Positions 1-10,166 of a DNA stretch of 64,000 nucleotides are shown in pieces. Location of the stretch: NCBI RefSeq assembly GCF_001695855.1, contig NZ_MBSS01000001.1, forward strand, positions 248,001 to 312,000, given 5' to 3'. Below the pieces are notes generated by a model. The model searched no databases. It was given only the letters and a program-made list of their open reading frames with translations, and was not told the origin of the DNA. The stretch comes from Ensifer sp. LC163. Lineage in GTDB: Bacteria; Pseudomonadota; Alphaproteobacteria; Rhizobiales; Rhizobiaceae. Numbering within the stretch: position 1 is the first letter of the stretch; each line of letters opens with the position of its first letter. The position numbers were made by a program, and so were the translations under genes.

Positions 1-1438
1 CCAGCGCATCGAGCACTGTCGGCACCATGTCGATCCCATGGCAGTACTGGCTGCGGATCTCGCCCCTGGTCTTGATGCCCTTGGGCCAGACGATCATGAA
101 CGGATCGGACACGCCGCCGCGATAGGTCTCCCGCTTCCAGCGGCGGAAGGGCGTGTTGCCGGCATGGGTCCAGCCGAAGGCATAGTGGTTGAAATATTTC
201 GGGCCACCGAGATCATCGATCGCGGCGAGGTTCTGCTGGAGATCGTCAGGCACGTTGTTGAAGAACTTGCCTTCGTTGACCGAGCCGTTCGGCCCGCCTT
301 CGGCACTGGCGCCATTGTCGGAAACGACCATGATCAGCGTGTTTTCGTATTCGCCCATGTCCTTCAGGAAGGCGATCAGCTCGCCGATATAATGGTCGGT
401 GTGTTCGAGGAAGCCTGCAAAGACCTCCATCATTCGGGCAAACAGCCGCCGTTCGTCGGCCGACAGTTTCTGCCAGTCCTGCACATCCGGGTCGTGGCGC
501 GACAGAACGGTATTCTCCGGGATGATGCCGATCTGCTTCTGTTTGGCGAAGACCTTTTCGCGATAGGCATCCCAGCCGTCGTCGAACTGGCCCTTGTATT
601 TGTCGGCCCATTCCTTCGGCACGTGATGAGGCGCGTGCATCGCGCCGGGGGCGAAGTAGACGAAGAAGGGTTTGTTGGGCGCCACCTGCTTGGAGTCAGC
701 GATCATCGACTTGGCCTTGGCGACCAGATCCGGCGTCAGGTGATACCCCTCTTCCGGCGTCTTGTCCGGCTCCGTCTGGCTGTTGTCGCGCACCAGTTCC
801 GGATAATACTGGTGGGTATCGCCGCCGAGGAAGCCGAAGTAGCGCTCGAACCCCCGCCCCAGTGGCCAGCGGCTGTAGGGCCCGGCCGCCGAAGTCTGCT
901 CGGCCGGCGTCAGGTGCCACTTGCCGAGCGCATAGCAATTGTAGCCGTTCTGCTGCAGGATTTCCGAGAGGAAGCCGTTTTCGAACGGTATCTGGCCGTT
1001 CGCACCGGGGAACCCCTCCGAGCCCTCGGTGATGCAGGCCATGCCGTTTGAGTGGTGGTTGCGTCCGGTGAGAAAGCAGGATCGCGAGGGCGAGCAAAGC
1101 GCCGTCGTGTGCATGTTGCTGTAACGCAGACCGTCGGCGGCAAGCGCATCCAAGTTGGGCGTGTGGATCGGGCTGCCGAAACAGCCGAGCTGGCCGAAGC
1201 CCGTGTCGTCGAGAACGATGAACAGCACATTGGCGGTCCCCTCGCGCGCCCTTGTCGGCGCCGGCCAGGCGGGCTGCGAAACATCGAACGTGCGCCCGAT
1301 GACGCCGGAGAATGCCTGTCCCGGCGGGTATTCCTTCAGTTCGGCCTCAGCCGGGCGGGCGCTGAGCCCTGCAGTCGCGGCAATGGCTGTGCTGCCAAGC
1401 AAAACGCCGCGACGTGTCAGTTTGATATCGTCACTCAT
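1..1438 (-). CDS. Arylsulfatase (type I, formylglycine-dependent), C-terminus beyond window
   Basis: Hydrolyses sulfate esters, probably in the periplasm. About 479 residues are visible, reading out of the left edge, so the C-terminus is missing. Residues 8-32 form a Tat-like signal (TRRGVLLG, hydrophobic stretch, then an Ala-rich site). The metal-binding DD is at 77-78. The sulfatase signature CSPSR is at 115-119, with Cys115 the residue converted to formylglycine, followed by TGRNHHS. The ATG at 1438 is followed directly by the Tat motif. No formylglycine-generating enzyme is in the window, so maturation must depend on one elsewhere. A second, Sec-exported sulfatase lies at 14974. The substrate cannot be read from sequence. 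Confidence 0.93.
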   Translation of the reverse strand, partial: MSDDIKLTRRGVLLGSTAIAATAGLSARPAEAELKEYPPGQAFSGVIGRTFDVSQPAWPAPTRAREGTANVLFIVLDDTGFGQLGCFGSPIHTPNLDALAADGLRYSNMHTTALCSPSRSCFLTGRNHHSNGMACITEGSEGFPGANGQIPFENGFLSEILQQNGYNCYALGKWHLTPAEQTSAAGPYSRWPLGRGFERYFGFLGGDTHQYYPELVRDNSQTEPDKTPEEGYHLTPDLVAKAKSMIADSKQVAPNKPFFVYFAPGAMHAPHHVPKEWADKYKGQFDDGWDAYREKVFAKQKQIGIIPENTVLSRHDPDVQDWQKLSADERRLFARMMEVFAGFLEHTDHYIGELIAFLKDMGEYENTLIMVVSDNGASAEGGPNGSVNEGKFFNNVPDDLQQNLAAIDDLGGPKYFNHYAFGWTHAGNTPFRRWKRETYRGGVSDPFMIVWPKGIKTRGEIRSQYCHGIDMVPTVLDAL

Positions 1439-1609
1439 CTGCCTTCCTCCGTTATCCGGTCATGCTTGATTAGAGGTCATGGGGAGTAGGAAAGACTGCG
1501 CGCCCATTGGGGGCGTATCGATGCGGCGCGAAATTTAGCACAAACTAAACTTAAGGGCTATGTTTACCCCCTTCATCACCACTGCAAGTGTCGCGCGGTG
1601 AGCGCATCG

Positions 1610-1644
1610 ACAAAAAGAAAAGCCGAGGTTTTCACCCCGGCTTT
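1610..1644 (-). terminator. Intrinsic terminator downstream of ilvC
   Basis: Read on the minus strand, AAAGCCG pairs with CGGCTTT around a short loop and is followed by a T-rich tail (TTTTCTTTTT). It lies 129 bases past the ilvC stop, so the repeat at 1663-1764 is part of the ilvC 3' untranslated RNA. Confidence 0.7.
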
Positions 1645-1662
1645 CCGCATGTGTCTGATGGC

Positions 1663-1764
1663 TACAGCGCCGCGCGTCAAATATGACGCGCAAAGGACGC
1701 TGTAACGCTTTAAACTTGCTGCATAATTTTATCCTTAAATCGGATCCGATTTAAGGAATTATGC
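1663..1764 (+). repeat. RIME-like two-palindrome repeat, copy A (full)
   Basis: Palindrome P1 (1663-1704; arms TACAGCG/CGCTGTA, inner GCGCGTC/GACGCGC) is followed by P2 (1721-1764; arms GCATAATT/AATTATGC, core AAATCGGATCCGATTT). This is taken as the reference copy; '+' orientation means P1 then P2. It lies 8 bases after the ilvC stop codon. Length and two-palindrome layout match the known RIME family of rhizobia. Confidence 0.9.
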
Positions 1765-1772
1765 CGTAAGGC

Positions 1773-3020
<1,248 letters not shown>

Positions 3021-3040
3021 GGCGAGGTCCTCCCTCGCCG

Positions 3041-3688
3041 TTACCCTTTCGTGCCGTAGAGCGTGAGGAAGGCGCTGACCGCCTGCTCCGCCTTGCGGCC
3101 AAAACCCTTTTTCATCTCGCCGGCCTCTTCGCCCAGCAGCATCTTCAGGTGCCAGTCGGAAACGATCAGCCCGTAAAGCGCGCCATAGGCCTCGTCGGCA
3201 TCGTCAAATGCCAGCAGCCCCGCCTTGCGGCCGGCCTCCAGCAGCGCGGCGGCACGCCGCCCGATCTGCCGGCGCCCGCGCTCCTGCAGCATGTGGCCGA
3301 GCTTGGAGCCTTCGCGGCTCGCCTGGCCGATCGCCAGCCGGTTCAGCGCCAGCGACACGTCGCCGGCCAGAACCTCGAGCAGATCCTTGGCAAAGACCAC
3401 CAGGTGCCGGCGCAGGCTCTCCGCGTTCAGCGCGTCGGCGGCGGGATCCTGGGTGCGAACCTTGCTCGCCTGGAACCCGATCATCGCCGACAGGAGCCCG
3501 TCGCGATCGCCGAACCACTTGTAGAGGCTTTCCTTCGAACAGTTGGCAGCCCGCGCCACACCGGCAGTCGTCAGCGCCTTCTCGCCGCCGTCGACCAGCA
3601 GACGCAACGCCTCTTCGAGAACGACGCCCTGACGCTCGGTCAGGCCGCTCCCGGCATTCGCCTCTCTTGTCGCAGCAACGCTTTGCAC
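3041..3688 (-). CDS. TetR/AcrR family transcriptional regulator
   Basis: DNA-binding repressor-type protein of 215 residues. The helix-turn-helix lies at about 35-65 (LTTAGVARAANCSKESLYKWF), the classic TetR N-terminal layout, with an all-helical ligand/dimer domain after it. The start is GTG at 3688, preceded by GGTGGAG at about 5 bases. A perfect 14-bp palindrome sits 18 bases upstream (3706-3719), suggesting autoregulation. The divergent neighbour is the LysE exporter at 3892, a plausible target by position only. The inducer is unknown. Confidence 0.92.
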   Translation of the reverse strand: MQSVAATREANAGSGLTERQGVVLEEALRLLVDGGEKALTTAGVARAANCSKESLYKWFGDRDGLLSAMIGFQASKVRTQDPAADALNAESLRRHLVVFAKDLLEVLAGDVSLALNRLAIGQASREGSKLGHMLQERGRRQIGRRAAALLEAGRKAGLLAFDDADEAYGALYGLIVSDWHLKMLLGEEAGEMKKGFGRKAEQAVSAFLTLYGTKG

Positions 3689-3705
3689 TTGGCTCCACCC
3701 ATTCA

Positions 3706-3719
3706 GTACCGTACGGTAC
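3706..3719. promoter_or_regulatory. Palindromic operator GTACCGTACGGTAC
   Basis: Perfect 14-base palindrome between the TetR gene start (3688) and the divergent LysE gene (3892), embedded in repeating CCGTACGG-type sequence. Position and symmetry fit a TetR dimer site; binding is inferred. Confidence 0.6.
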
Positions 3720-3891
3720 GGTTCGCATTCTTCTAATGAAGCGCGGGCGGACCGTCAAGGCGATTTTACGGACCATTGGAAATTTTGTCGGCGCGGGATT
3801 GCCGCCGGCAGCCGGCGGCCAAAGGTCACTACCCCTAAACCGGGGCCGATGCTAAAAGCGCCCCATCGACGACAAGCGACAGGGTGTCCCC

Positions 3892-4506
3892 ATGCACGAG
3901 GTGTTTCAGCTTCTGACGATCGCAGGCGTGTTCGTTCTAAGCGTGGTCAGCCCGGGGCCGAATTTCGCCATCGTCACCTCGACAGCGATGAGCGTTTCCC
4001 GCCGCACCGGCGTTGTCGCGGGCCTGGGACTGGCGGCAGCCTCCCTCACCTGGGCGCTGCTGGCGGTTGCCGGCATCGGCATCATCCTGACGCAGGTGCC
4101 CTGGATCTATACTGCCGTGAAGCTGGCCGGCGCCGCCTACCTGATCTGGCTCGGTGTCAAGATGGTGCTTGGCGCGCGCAAGCCATTGGTATCGACCAAC
4201 GGCCAGGGCATCACCGGCGCGACCGCCTTTCGCAAGGCCTATCTGGTCTCGATGACCAGTCCCAAGTCGATCGCCTTCTATGGCAGCATCTTCTCCGTCA
4301 TGGTGCCTGCACATGCCGCACCGTGGTTTTACGTGGCAGTCGTGCTGATGGCAGCCCTTGTTTCCTGTGTCTGGTATTGCGGCCTGGCGCTCCTGTTCTC
4401 GCATGGAGCCACACGACGGATCTTTGCCAGGGCGAAGACGGGAATAGAGACCACGATGGGTGTGGCCCTGATGGGCATGGGCGGAAAGTTACTGTTCAGC
4501 CGCTAA
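3892..4506 (+). CDS. LysE/RhtB family amino-acid or metabolite exporter
   Basis: Inner-membrane exporter of 204 residues with about six hydrophobic segments. The family's N-terminal SPGPNFAIV motif is at about 20-28 and the AYLIWLGVKM segment at about 79-88. RhtB-type proteins export amino acids or derivatives; the substrate here is not predictable. It lies divergent to the TetR gene with a palindromic operator between. A second, different LysE paralogue is at 46995. Nothing looks broken. Confidence 0.9.
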   Translation: MHEVFQLLTIAGVFVLSVVSPGPNFAIVTSTAMSVSRRTGVVAGLGLAAASLTWALLAVAGIGIILTQVPWIYTAVKLAGAAYLIWLGVKMVLGARKPLVSTNGQGITGATAFRKAYLVSMTSPKSIAFYGSIFSVMVPAHAAPWFYVAVVLMAALVSCVWYCGLALLFSHGATRRIFARAKTGIETTMGVALMGMGGKLLFSR

Positions 4507-4624
4507 GGCGTGAGACGAGGGTCGGCCCCGCCCTCCGCCGCCGAAACATTACAATAATATAATGATCTCAATGCTTCCCGCCCGGGCCGTTTGTCCCTAT
4601 TTGCTGCTAGGATGAAGCGCGCCT

Positions 4625-6001
4625 GTGACTTTGGCGCTGGCAAAGCCAGGTATGGGGCCAGGTATGGGCATGAACAAGACAGGCAAGACGGCACGCACGG
4701 AGACCACCGCACGCGAGGACGTGACGCCCAATGTCACCTTCATTCCCGGTGCAGCGCCCGTCCGGCGCAAGCGGCGCACGCGCAGCTGGCTGTGGATCCC
4801 CGTCGTTCTCGCCGTCGTCGGCGCCGGTTATTACGGCTGGACGCGTTATGCCACGAACCCGACCTCCGCCGCCATGGTCACCCAGGCTGTGGTGCGCGGC
4901 GACATCGAAAACAGCGTCACCGCCGTCGGCACGCTTGATGCGGTCAAGTCGGTCGATGCCGGCGCCCAGGTCTCCGGCCAGTTGAAGGCGCTGCATGTCG
5001 ATATCGGCGACAAGGTCGAGCAGAACCAGCTCGTTGCCGAAATCGACCCGGCGACCATCGAAAACCGGATCGAGATCGACCAGGCCGAGCTTGCCAATCT
5101 GCAGGCCCAGCTCATTTCCAAGAAGGCCCAGCTCGTGCTGAAGCAGGCCAATATCGATCGCCAGCGCAATCTGGTGGCCGCCAACAGCATCGCCCAGTCG
5201 ACGCTCGATCAGGCGATCGCCGATCTCGCCGCCGCCGAAGCCGACGTCAACGCCATCGAAGCGCAGATCCGCAAGCAGCAGGCGACCCTTGCCGGCGACA
5301 AGGTCGATCTCGGCTACACCAAGATCTTCGCGCCGATGGGCGGCACCATCGTTGCCAACCCGGCCAAGGAAGGTCAGACGCTCAACGCCAACCAGACGAC
5401 GCCGACCATCGTCACCATCGCCGATCTGTCGACCATGACCGTCAAGGCGCAGGTGTCGGAGGCCGATGTCGGCAGGCTCAAGGTCGGCATGGACGCCTAT
5501 TTCACCCTGCTTGGCCAGCCGGGAAAACGCTTTGCGGGCAAGCTGCGCCAGATCCAGCCGATGCCGGACACGGAAAACAACGTCGTGCTCTATTACGCCC
5601 TCTTCGACGTTCCCAATCCGGATGGCGAATTGATGATGTCGATGAGCGCCCAGGTGTTCTTCCTGCAATCCTCCGCCAAGGACGTGCTGATCGTGCCGAG
5701 TGCTGCGCTGCACACGGCCGGTGGGAAAGCGGGCGGCCAAGGCTCGGCCAAGCGCGGCGACAAGGCGGATGCTGCCGGCGGCAGGCCGGGCGCTGCCGGC
5801 GGCAGCGCCGAGGTGACCGTGGTCACATCCTCGGGCGCGCTTGAAACCCGCGCCGTCGAGGTCGGCATCCGCAACCGCGTCAATGCCGAGATCAGGAGCG
5901 GCTTGAACGAGGGCGACACCGTCGTCGTCGCCGCCGGCTCCGACGCCCCGGCGAGCGCCCGCGGCAGCCAACGCGGCATGCGCATGCCGCCGATGTTCTG
6001 A
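4625..6001 (+). CDS. macA: MacA-like periplasmic adaptor (membrane fusion protein)
   Basis: Links a MacB-type ABC pump to an outer-membrane channel; up to 458 residues. A basic cytoplasmic N-terminus is followed by one membrane anchor (about 53-70, SWLWIPVVLAVVGAGYYGW), a lipoyl half-motif (about 104-140), a long alpha-helical hairpin (about 145-210), then beta-barrel and proximal domains. A Gly/Ala/Lys-rich insertion near 366-395 (GGKAGGQGSAKRGDKADAAG) is unusual. The reading frame opens with GTG at 4625; ATGs at 4652, 4664 and 4670 are alternative starts and none has a strong ribosome site. macB follows 20 bases later, so the two form an operon. No TolC-like gene is in the window. Confidence 0.92.
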   Translation: MTLALAKPGMGPGMGMNKTGKTARTETTAREDVTPNVTFIPGAAPVRRKRRTRSWLWIPVVLAVVGAGYYGWTRYATNPTSAAMVTQAVVRGDIENSVTAVGTLDAVKSVDAGAQVSGQLKALHVDIGDKVEQNQLVAEIDPATIENRIEIDQAELANLQAQLISKKAQLVLKQANIDRQRNLVAANSIAQSTLDQAIADLAAAEADVNAIEAQIRKQQATLAGDKVDLGYTKIFAPMGGTIVANPAKEGQTLNANQTTPTIVTIADLSTMTVKAQVSEADVGRLKVGMDAYFTLLGQPGKRFAGKLRQIQPMPDTENNVVLYYALFDVPNPDGELMMSMSAQVFFLQSSAKDVLIVPSAALHTAGGKAGGQGSAKRGDKADAAGGRPGAAGGSAEVTVVTSSGALETRAVEVGIRNRVNAEIRSGLNEGDTVVVAAGSDAPASARGSQRGMRMPPMF

Positions 6002-6021
6002 GGACAATTTAGAGATTGGCC

Positions 6022-7965
6022 ATGACCCCGCTCCTCTCGCTCCGGCACGTCAGCAAGACCTATTTCAACGGCGATCTCGCCGTCGAGGTGCTGCACGGCG
6101 TCTCGCTCGACATCGAGGCTGGCGAGTTCGTCGCGATCATCGGCCAGTCCGGTTCGGGCAAGTCGACGCTGATGAACATCCTCGGCTGTCTCGACCAGCC
6201 GACCGAGGGCGATTATCTCATCGACGGCGAGCGGGTCTCCGGCTTCGACACCGACGAACTGGCAGCACTCAGGCGGCGCACCTTCGGCTTCGTCTTCCAA
6301 AGCTACAATCTCATTCCGACCGCAAGCGCCCAGGAAAACGTCGAGGTTCCGGCCGTCTATGCCGGCATGTCGGCGCGCGACCGCCACGACCGCGCAGGCG
6401 CCCTGCTGCAGCAGCTGAAGCTCGGCGAGCGGCTCGGCCACCGCCCAAACCAGCTTTCCGGCGGCCAGCAGCAGCGTGTGTCGATCGCCCGCGCGCTGAT
6501 GAACGGCGGCCGCGTGGTGCTGGCCGACGAGCCGACCGGCGCACTCGACAGCCAGAGCGGCTCCGATGTCATGGCGCTCCTGCGCGACATGAACGACAAC
6601 GGCCACACGGTCATCGTCATCACCCACTCGCGCGAGGTCGCCGAACAGGCCGACCGGCTGATCGAGATCCATGACGGCCGCATCGTCGCCGACCGCACCA
6701 AGAAGAGCCGCAGCAATCCGGAGGCGGCGCGGGCGCTGAGCCGGACGGTGAGCGAGGGCTCGGCGGCAATTGCCGACGTCACCGAAGCCGTGAAGATGGC
6801 GTTTAGGGCGCTGCGCGCCAATCTCTTCCGTACCATCCTCACTTTGCTCGGCATCGTCATCGGCGTCGGCTCGGTGGTCGCCATGCTGGCGATCGGCACC
6901 GGCGCGCAGGATTCCGTGCTCAACCGCATTTCCTCCATGGGCTCCGACCTCCTGGTGGTGCGGCCGAGCATGGCCAACTTCCGCGGCAGCGCCGGCGGCA
7001 GCAACGTCACCCTCGTTCCCGCCGATGCCGACGCCATCCTCGAGGTGCCGAACGTCGCCTTTGCCGTGCCCGAACTGACCAGCAATGTCACGGTCCGGCG
7101 CGGCAATGTCGACTACCAGACGAGCGCCAACGGCACCGTGCCGCAATTCACCACGGCAAAATCCTGGAAGATGCAGCAGGGCGAGTTCCTCACCCAGGAC
7201 GACATGGACACCTATGCGCCGGTGGCGGTCCTCGGCCAGACCGTGGTCAAGACGCTGTTTCCCGACGGCGACAACCCACTCGGGCAATATGTGCTCGTCA
7301 ACAAGATCCCGTTCCAGGTCATCGGCGTGATGGCCGAGATGGGCGCCACCTCCTTCGGCAACGACCAGGACGACGTCGTGCTCGTGCCGCTGACGACGGG
7401 CAGCATGCGCCTCTTCGGCCAGCGCAACGTGCGCACCATCACCGTGCAGGTGAAGGACGCAGCCGCCATCGACATCACGCAGCAGACGATCCAGTCCCTG
7501 CTCGACCAGCGCCACAAGCGTCAGGACACCCAGATCACCAACATGTCGTCGGTGCGCGAGGCCTTCACCGAAACCTCCAATACGATGAAGCTGTTCCTGG
7601 GCTCGGTCGCCGCCATCTCGCTGCTCGTCGGCGGTATCGGCGTGATGAACATCATGCTCGTCTCGGTCAGCGAGCGCACCCGCGAGATCGGCGTGCGCAT
7701 GGCAACCGGCGCACGCCAGCGCGACATCCTGCTGCAGTTCATCATCGAGGCACTGGTCGTCTCGGCGATCGGCGGCACGCTCGGCGTCCTGCTTGGCCTC
7801 GGCGTCGGCGCGCTCGCCGGCCAGTTCGGCATGCCCGTCGCCTTCACGCTCGGCCCGGTGGCGCTCGCCTTCGCCTGCGCCTTCCTCACCGGCCTCGTCT
7901 TCGGCTTCCTCCCCGCCCGCAACGCCTCGAGGCTGCAGCCGGCCGTGGCGCTCAGTGCTGATTGA
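6022..7965 (+). CDS. macB: MacB-like ABC transporter (fused ATPase-permease)
   Basis: Energises tripartite efflux of macrolides, peptides or siderophore-like molecules with MacA. The nucleotide-binding domain comes first: Walker [10 protein letters not shown] near 44-52, signature [15 protein letters not shown] near 143-157, Walker [13 protein letters not shown]. Then follow the first membrane helix (about 272-298, [18 protein letters not shown]), a large periplasmic domain, and three C-terminal helices. At 647 residues it has the normal MacB length. The ATG at 6022 is preferred over an in-frame TTG at 6016. A small hairpin follows at 8004-8018 (GCCACC/GGTGGC, tail ATTTTG), a weak terminator candidate. 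Confidence 0.96.
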   Translation: MTPLLSLRHVSKTYFNGDLAVEVLHGVSLDIEAGEFVAIIGQSGSGKSTLMNILGCLDQPTEGDYLIDGERVSGFDTDELAALRRRTFGFVFQSYNLIPTASAQENVEVPAVYAGMSARDRHDRAGALLQQLKLGERLGHRPNQLSGGQQQRVSIARALMNGGRVVLADEPTGALDSQSGSDVMALLRDMNDNGHTVIVITHSREVAEQADRLIEIHDGRIVADRTKKSRSNPEAARALSRTVSEGSAAIADVTEAVKMAFRALRANLFRTILTLLGIVIGVGSVVAMLAIGTGAQDSVLNRISSMGSDLLVVRPSMANFRGSAGGSNVTLVPADADAILEVPNVAFAVPELTSNVTVRRGNVDYQTSANGTVPQFTTAKSWKMQQGEFLTQDDMDTYAPVAVLGQTVVKTLFPDGDNPLGQYVLVNKIPFQVIGVMAEMGATSFGNDQDDVVLVPLTTGSMRLFGQRNVRTITVQVKDAAAIDITQQTIQSLLDQRHKRQDTQITNMSSVREAFTETSNTMKLFLGSVAAISLLVGGIGVMNIMLVSVSERTREIGVRMATGARQRDILLQFIIEALVVSAIGGTLGVLLGLGVGALAGQFGMPVAFTLGPVALAFACAFLTGLVFGFLPARNASRLQPAVALSAD

Positions 7966-8046
7966 GGCATGGCGCGCGGCGGCCAGTGGACAAAACGCGC
8001 CGCGCCACCCAAGGTGGCATTTTGCAGCCTGTGGGTGTGATTCGCT

Positions 8047-8442
8047 ATGTGGAAGGTCTTTGCAGTTCTTTATAGCCTGGCCTTTGCCATCGGGCTGGTA
8101 TTTGCCGGCTACGTCATGCTGAGTTTAGGAGTGCAGTTGACGTCGAGCACCAAGATCATCGGCGGCGCAATCAAGGCCATGACACTTGTCACAGCAATCG
8201 GCCTCGTCGCCTACGCCTTCAACCTGCATGTCCCTCCCTTCGGGTTCTGGCGACCGTTCGGCTGGCTCCTCGGCATCGCGCTCGGATGCCTTTCATTGCT
8301 CAACATCGTTCGATTTGTCGGCCTGCTCGAAGGCGGCGATAACTTCACCAGCCTGCTCTGGATCTCGATGTCGCTTCTCGTCAACTACTTCAGTTGGCTT
8401 GGCGTCTGGCGATATGGCCGCCGCTTGTCGGCCATCGCCTGA
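8047..8442 (+). CDS. Small four-helix membrane protein of unknown function
   Basis: 131 residues, not recognised. Four hydrophobic segments are visible at about 3-27, 38-58, 70-90 and 100-118, with a basic C-terminal tail (RYGRRLSAIA), so it is an integral inner-membrane protein. It lies 81 bases after macB on the same strand, past a weak hairpin, and could be cotranscribed or separate. No catalytic motif was seen. Confidence 0.65.
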   Translation: MWKVFAVLYSLAFAIGLVFAGYVMLSLGVQLTSSTKIIGGAIKAMTLVTAIGLVAYAFNLHVPPFGFWRPFGWLLGIALGCLSLLNIVRFVGLLEGGDNFTSLLWISMSLLVNYFSWLGVWRYGRRLSAIA

Positions 8443-8624
8443 TAAAGCGAAAGCGAACGTTCAAGTATCTGAACAGCCTTCTTGTGGTGTCTGCTACATG
8501 ACGCCGGACTGCCTTTGCAGAAGAAGCGGGCGAACCTCCAATCCTACTCACACCATCTCGCCCGCCGCGGACCGGACTTGACCACGGCTCGCCTGTTGAT
8601 CGACAAAGCTCTCTGCACAGCGTG

Positions 8625-9371
8625 ATGGTGGTTCGGCGCAAATCGGACGGCGCCGCGACGCAAGAGGCCAAGTTGCTCAACCTCATCCTCTACAGCGATC
8701 AACTTTTCCCCGACTGTTCGGCAATCGACCGCAGGCTTGCGGACTTGCTGAAGGCGCGAGGAACCGGAAATCGGCTTGCCTATGTGGCCTCCGGCCCGGA
8801 GCCGGATCGCAACTTCTTCCAGAGCGGCCAAGCCTATTACGGCCGATCCTGCCTTGATCTCCAGCTGTTCTTCGATCTCGACGAACCGCGTTCGGCAGAG
8901 GACATCGCCGCACTCTTTGCCTGCGACGCCATTCATCTGTCCGGCGGGCATACGGGCGATTTCCTCGAGCGGCTGCGACGAAGCGGGCTGATCCAGCCGC
9001 TCCGGGACTGGGCGCTCTCGGGCGGCACCCTGATCGGTGTCAGCGCCGGCGCCATTCTCATGAACCCGACGATCGCGACAGACGGGCTCTTTATCGGCCG
9101 GAGACCCGAGGACATAACGGATGGAGATGCGCTCGATCTCCTACCATTCGAATTCTTCCCGCACCTCAATGACGACGCCACCTACCTGCCCGCACTGCTG
9201 CGCTACAGCGCCCATACGCCGAGGCCGATCCTCGCCTGCAACGACAGCGACGGTGTCGTTGTTACCGACGGACGGATTGAGTGCGTGGGAAGTCCGCTTT
9301 GGATCTCCGGTGGCGCCGTGCGCGCGCCAGGCGAAGTCGAACTCGGCGGTTTCTCGATATCGCCGTCCTGA
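8625..9371 (+). CDS. Peptidase S51 family protein (dipeptidase E-like)
   Basis: Serine peptidase of the class-I glutamine-amidotransferase fold; the family includes aspartyl dipeptidase PepE and cyanophycinase. The nucleophile elbow GVSAGA lies near residues 140-145 and the upstream glycine-rich HLSGGHTGDF fits the family. At 248 residues it is close to PepE-like proteins. The ATG at 8625 directly follows an in-frame GTG at 8622 and either could be used. It stands alone after a 180-base gap in which nothing was recognised. The substrate (Asp-X dipeptides or other) is inference. Confidence 0.82.
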   Translation: MVVRRKSDGAATQEAKLLNLILYSDQLFPDCSAIDRRLADLLKARGTGNRLAYVASGPEPDRNFFQSGQAYYGRSCLDLQLFFDLDEPRSAEDIAALFACDAIHLSGGHTGDFLERLRRSGLIQPLRDWALSGGTLIGVSAGAILMNPTIATDGLFIGRRPEDITDGDALDLLPFEFFPHLNDDATYLPALLRYSAHTPRPILACNDSDGVVVTDGRIECVGSPLWISGGAVRAPGEVELGGFSISPS

Positions 9372-9446
9372 GTTTGCCGCTGGCGGCACCAGCGCTGGAG
9401 CCCGCACGCTAAGGGACGGCCCGCAAAACGTGAGCGTCCGCGGCGA

Positions 9447-9854
9447 TCAGAGATGCCGTATCTCTGATGGTGTCGAACCCCAATCGTCGTTGAGGCCATC
9501 AAAATAGGTGACGGGTGCGGCGACCAGTTCGTCGATATCGACGCCGTCGAGGCAGGCTACATTGACGTTGAAATATTTATGGCCGCTCATATTCGGCACA
9601 TCGACCCATTCGAACGGCCTGACGCCGCAATGGCTGCAGAACAGGTGATGCGCGACCGGGTTGCTGCCGCGATAGTCCGCCATTTCGGCTCCGCCGGCGA
9701 TGAGGCGAAATGCCTCCGGTTGCACCTCGACGCACCAGAGCCGGATCTTGGTGCAGAGCGTGCAATTGCATTTCCCCGTCCCGGCACTGATGTCGATATC
9801 CGCTTCGAAGCGCACCGCGCCGCAATGGCAGCTGCCAGTGTAGGTCTTCAGCAT
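9447..9854 (-). CDS. GFA (glutathione-dependent formaldehyde-activating enzyme-like) family protein
   Basis: 135-residue zinc protein of the GFA/CENP-V fold. The cysteine pairs are visible: GSCHCGAVRF near 8-17, CNCTLC near 39-44, and FCSHCGVRPF near 83-92. The ATG at 9854 has GGGAGGGGTGGA just upstream. Most members have no proven formaldehyde activity and the function here is unknown. No formaldehyde dehydrogenase is adjacent, although a formate dehydrogenase is at 52475. Confidence 0.88.
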   Translation of the reverse strand: MLKTYTGSCHCGAVRFEADIDISAGTGKCNCTLCTKIRLWCVEVQPEAFRLIAGGAEMADYRGSNPVAHHLFCSHCGVRPFEWVDVPNMSGHKYFNVNVACLDGVDIDELVAAPVTYFDGLNDDWGSTPSEIRHL

Positions 9855-9897
9855 TCCACCCCTCCCGCCTCGCGTGAAAAGCACCGCGAATTTAAGG

Positions 9898-9940
9898 TGT
9901 TACGACGCGCGCGCGTAATATCCGACACGACGCTGTTAAG
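9898..9940. repeat. Possible very decayed P1 half of the RIME-like repeat (copy Q)
   Basis: A TTACGACGCGCGCGCGTAAT segment followed by GACGCTGTTA keeps the outline of P1 but with many changes. It lies upstream of the GFA gene. Confidence 0.35.
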
Positions 9941-10166
9941 CCGTGCGACTATGGCACCGGCCGCAGCGTTTGAAAATCGCGGCGCTATGTAGCAAATGCC
10001 ACAAAGCTGGCACGATGCGGTCTGGTTCCTGTCAGCGGTGTCGCGAGGCAGATGGCGCCAATGGTCTTCGACCTGGCTCGTGCAAACGCCCGCGCGATGG
10101 TACATTGCCGTGCCTTGGACAATTCCCTCTCGACCCGGGCCACCGAGTGCGCAATGGAGGTTTCTC

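Noticed and set aside
38-1051. Long plus-strand open frame opposite the sulfatase
   Set aside because: It is antisense to a frame with a signal peptide, DD and CSPSR motifs, and shows no family features; high GC gives long shadow frames.
5593-7515. 640-codon minus-strand frame opposite macA/macB
   Set aside because: The opposite strand encodes MacA/MacB with full ABC motifs; the shadow is His/Asp/Gly-rich and unstructured.
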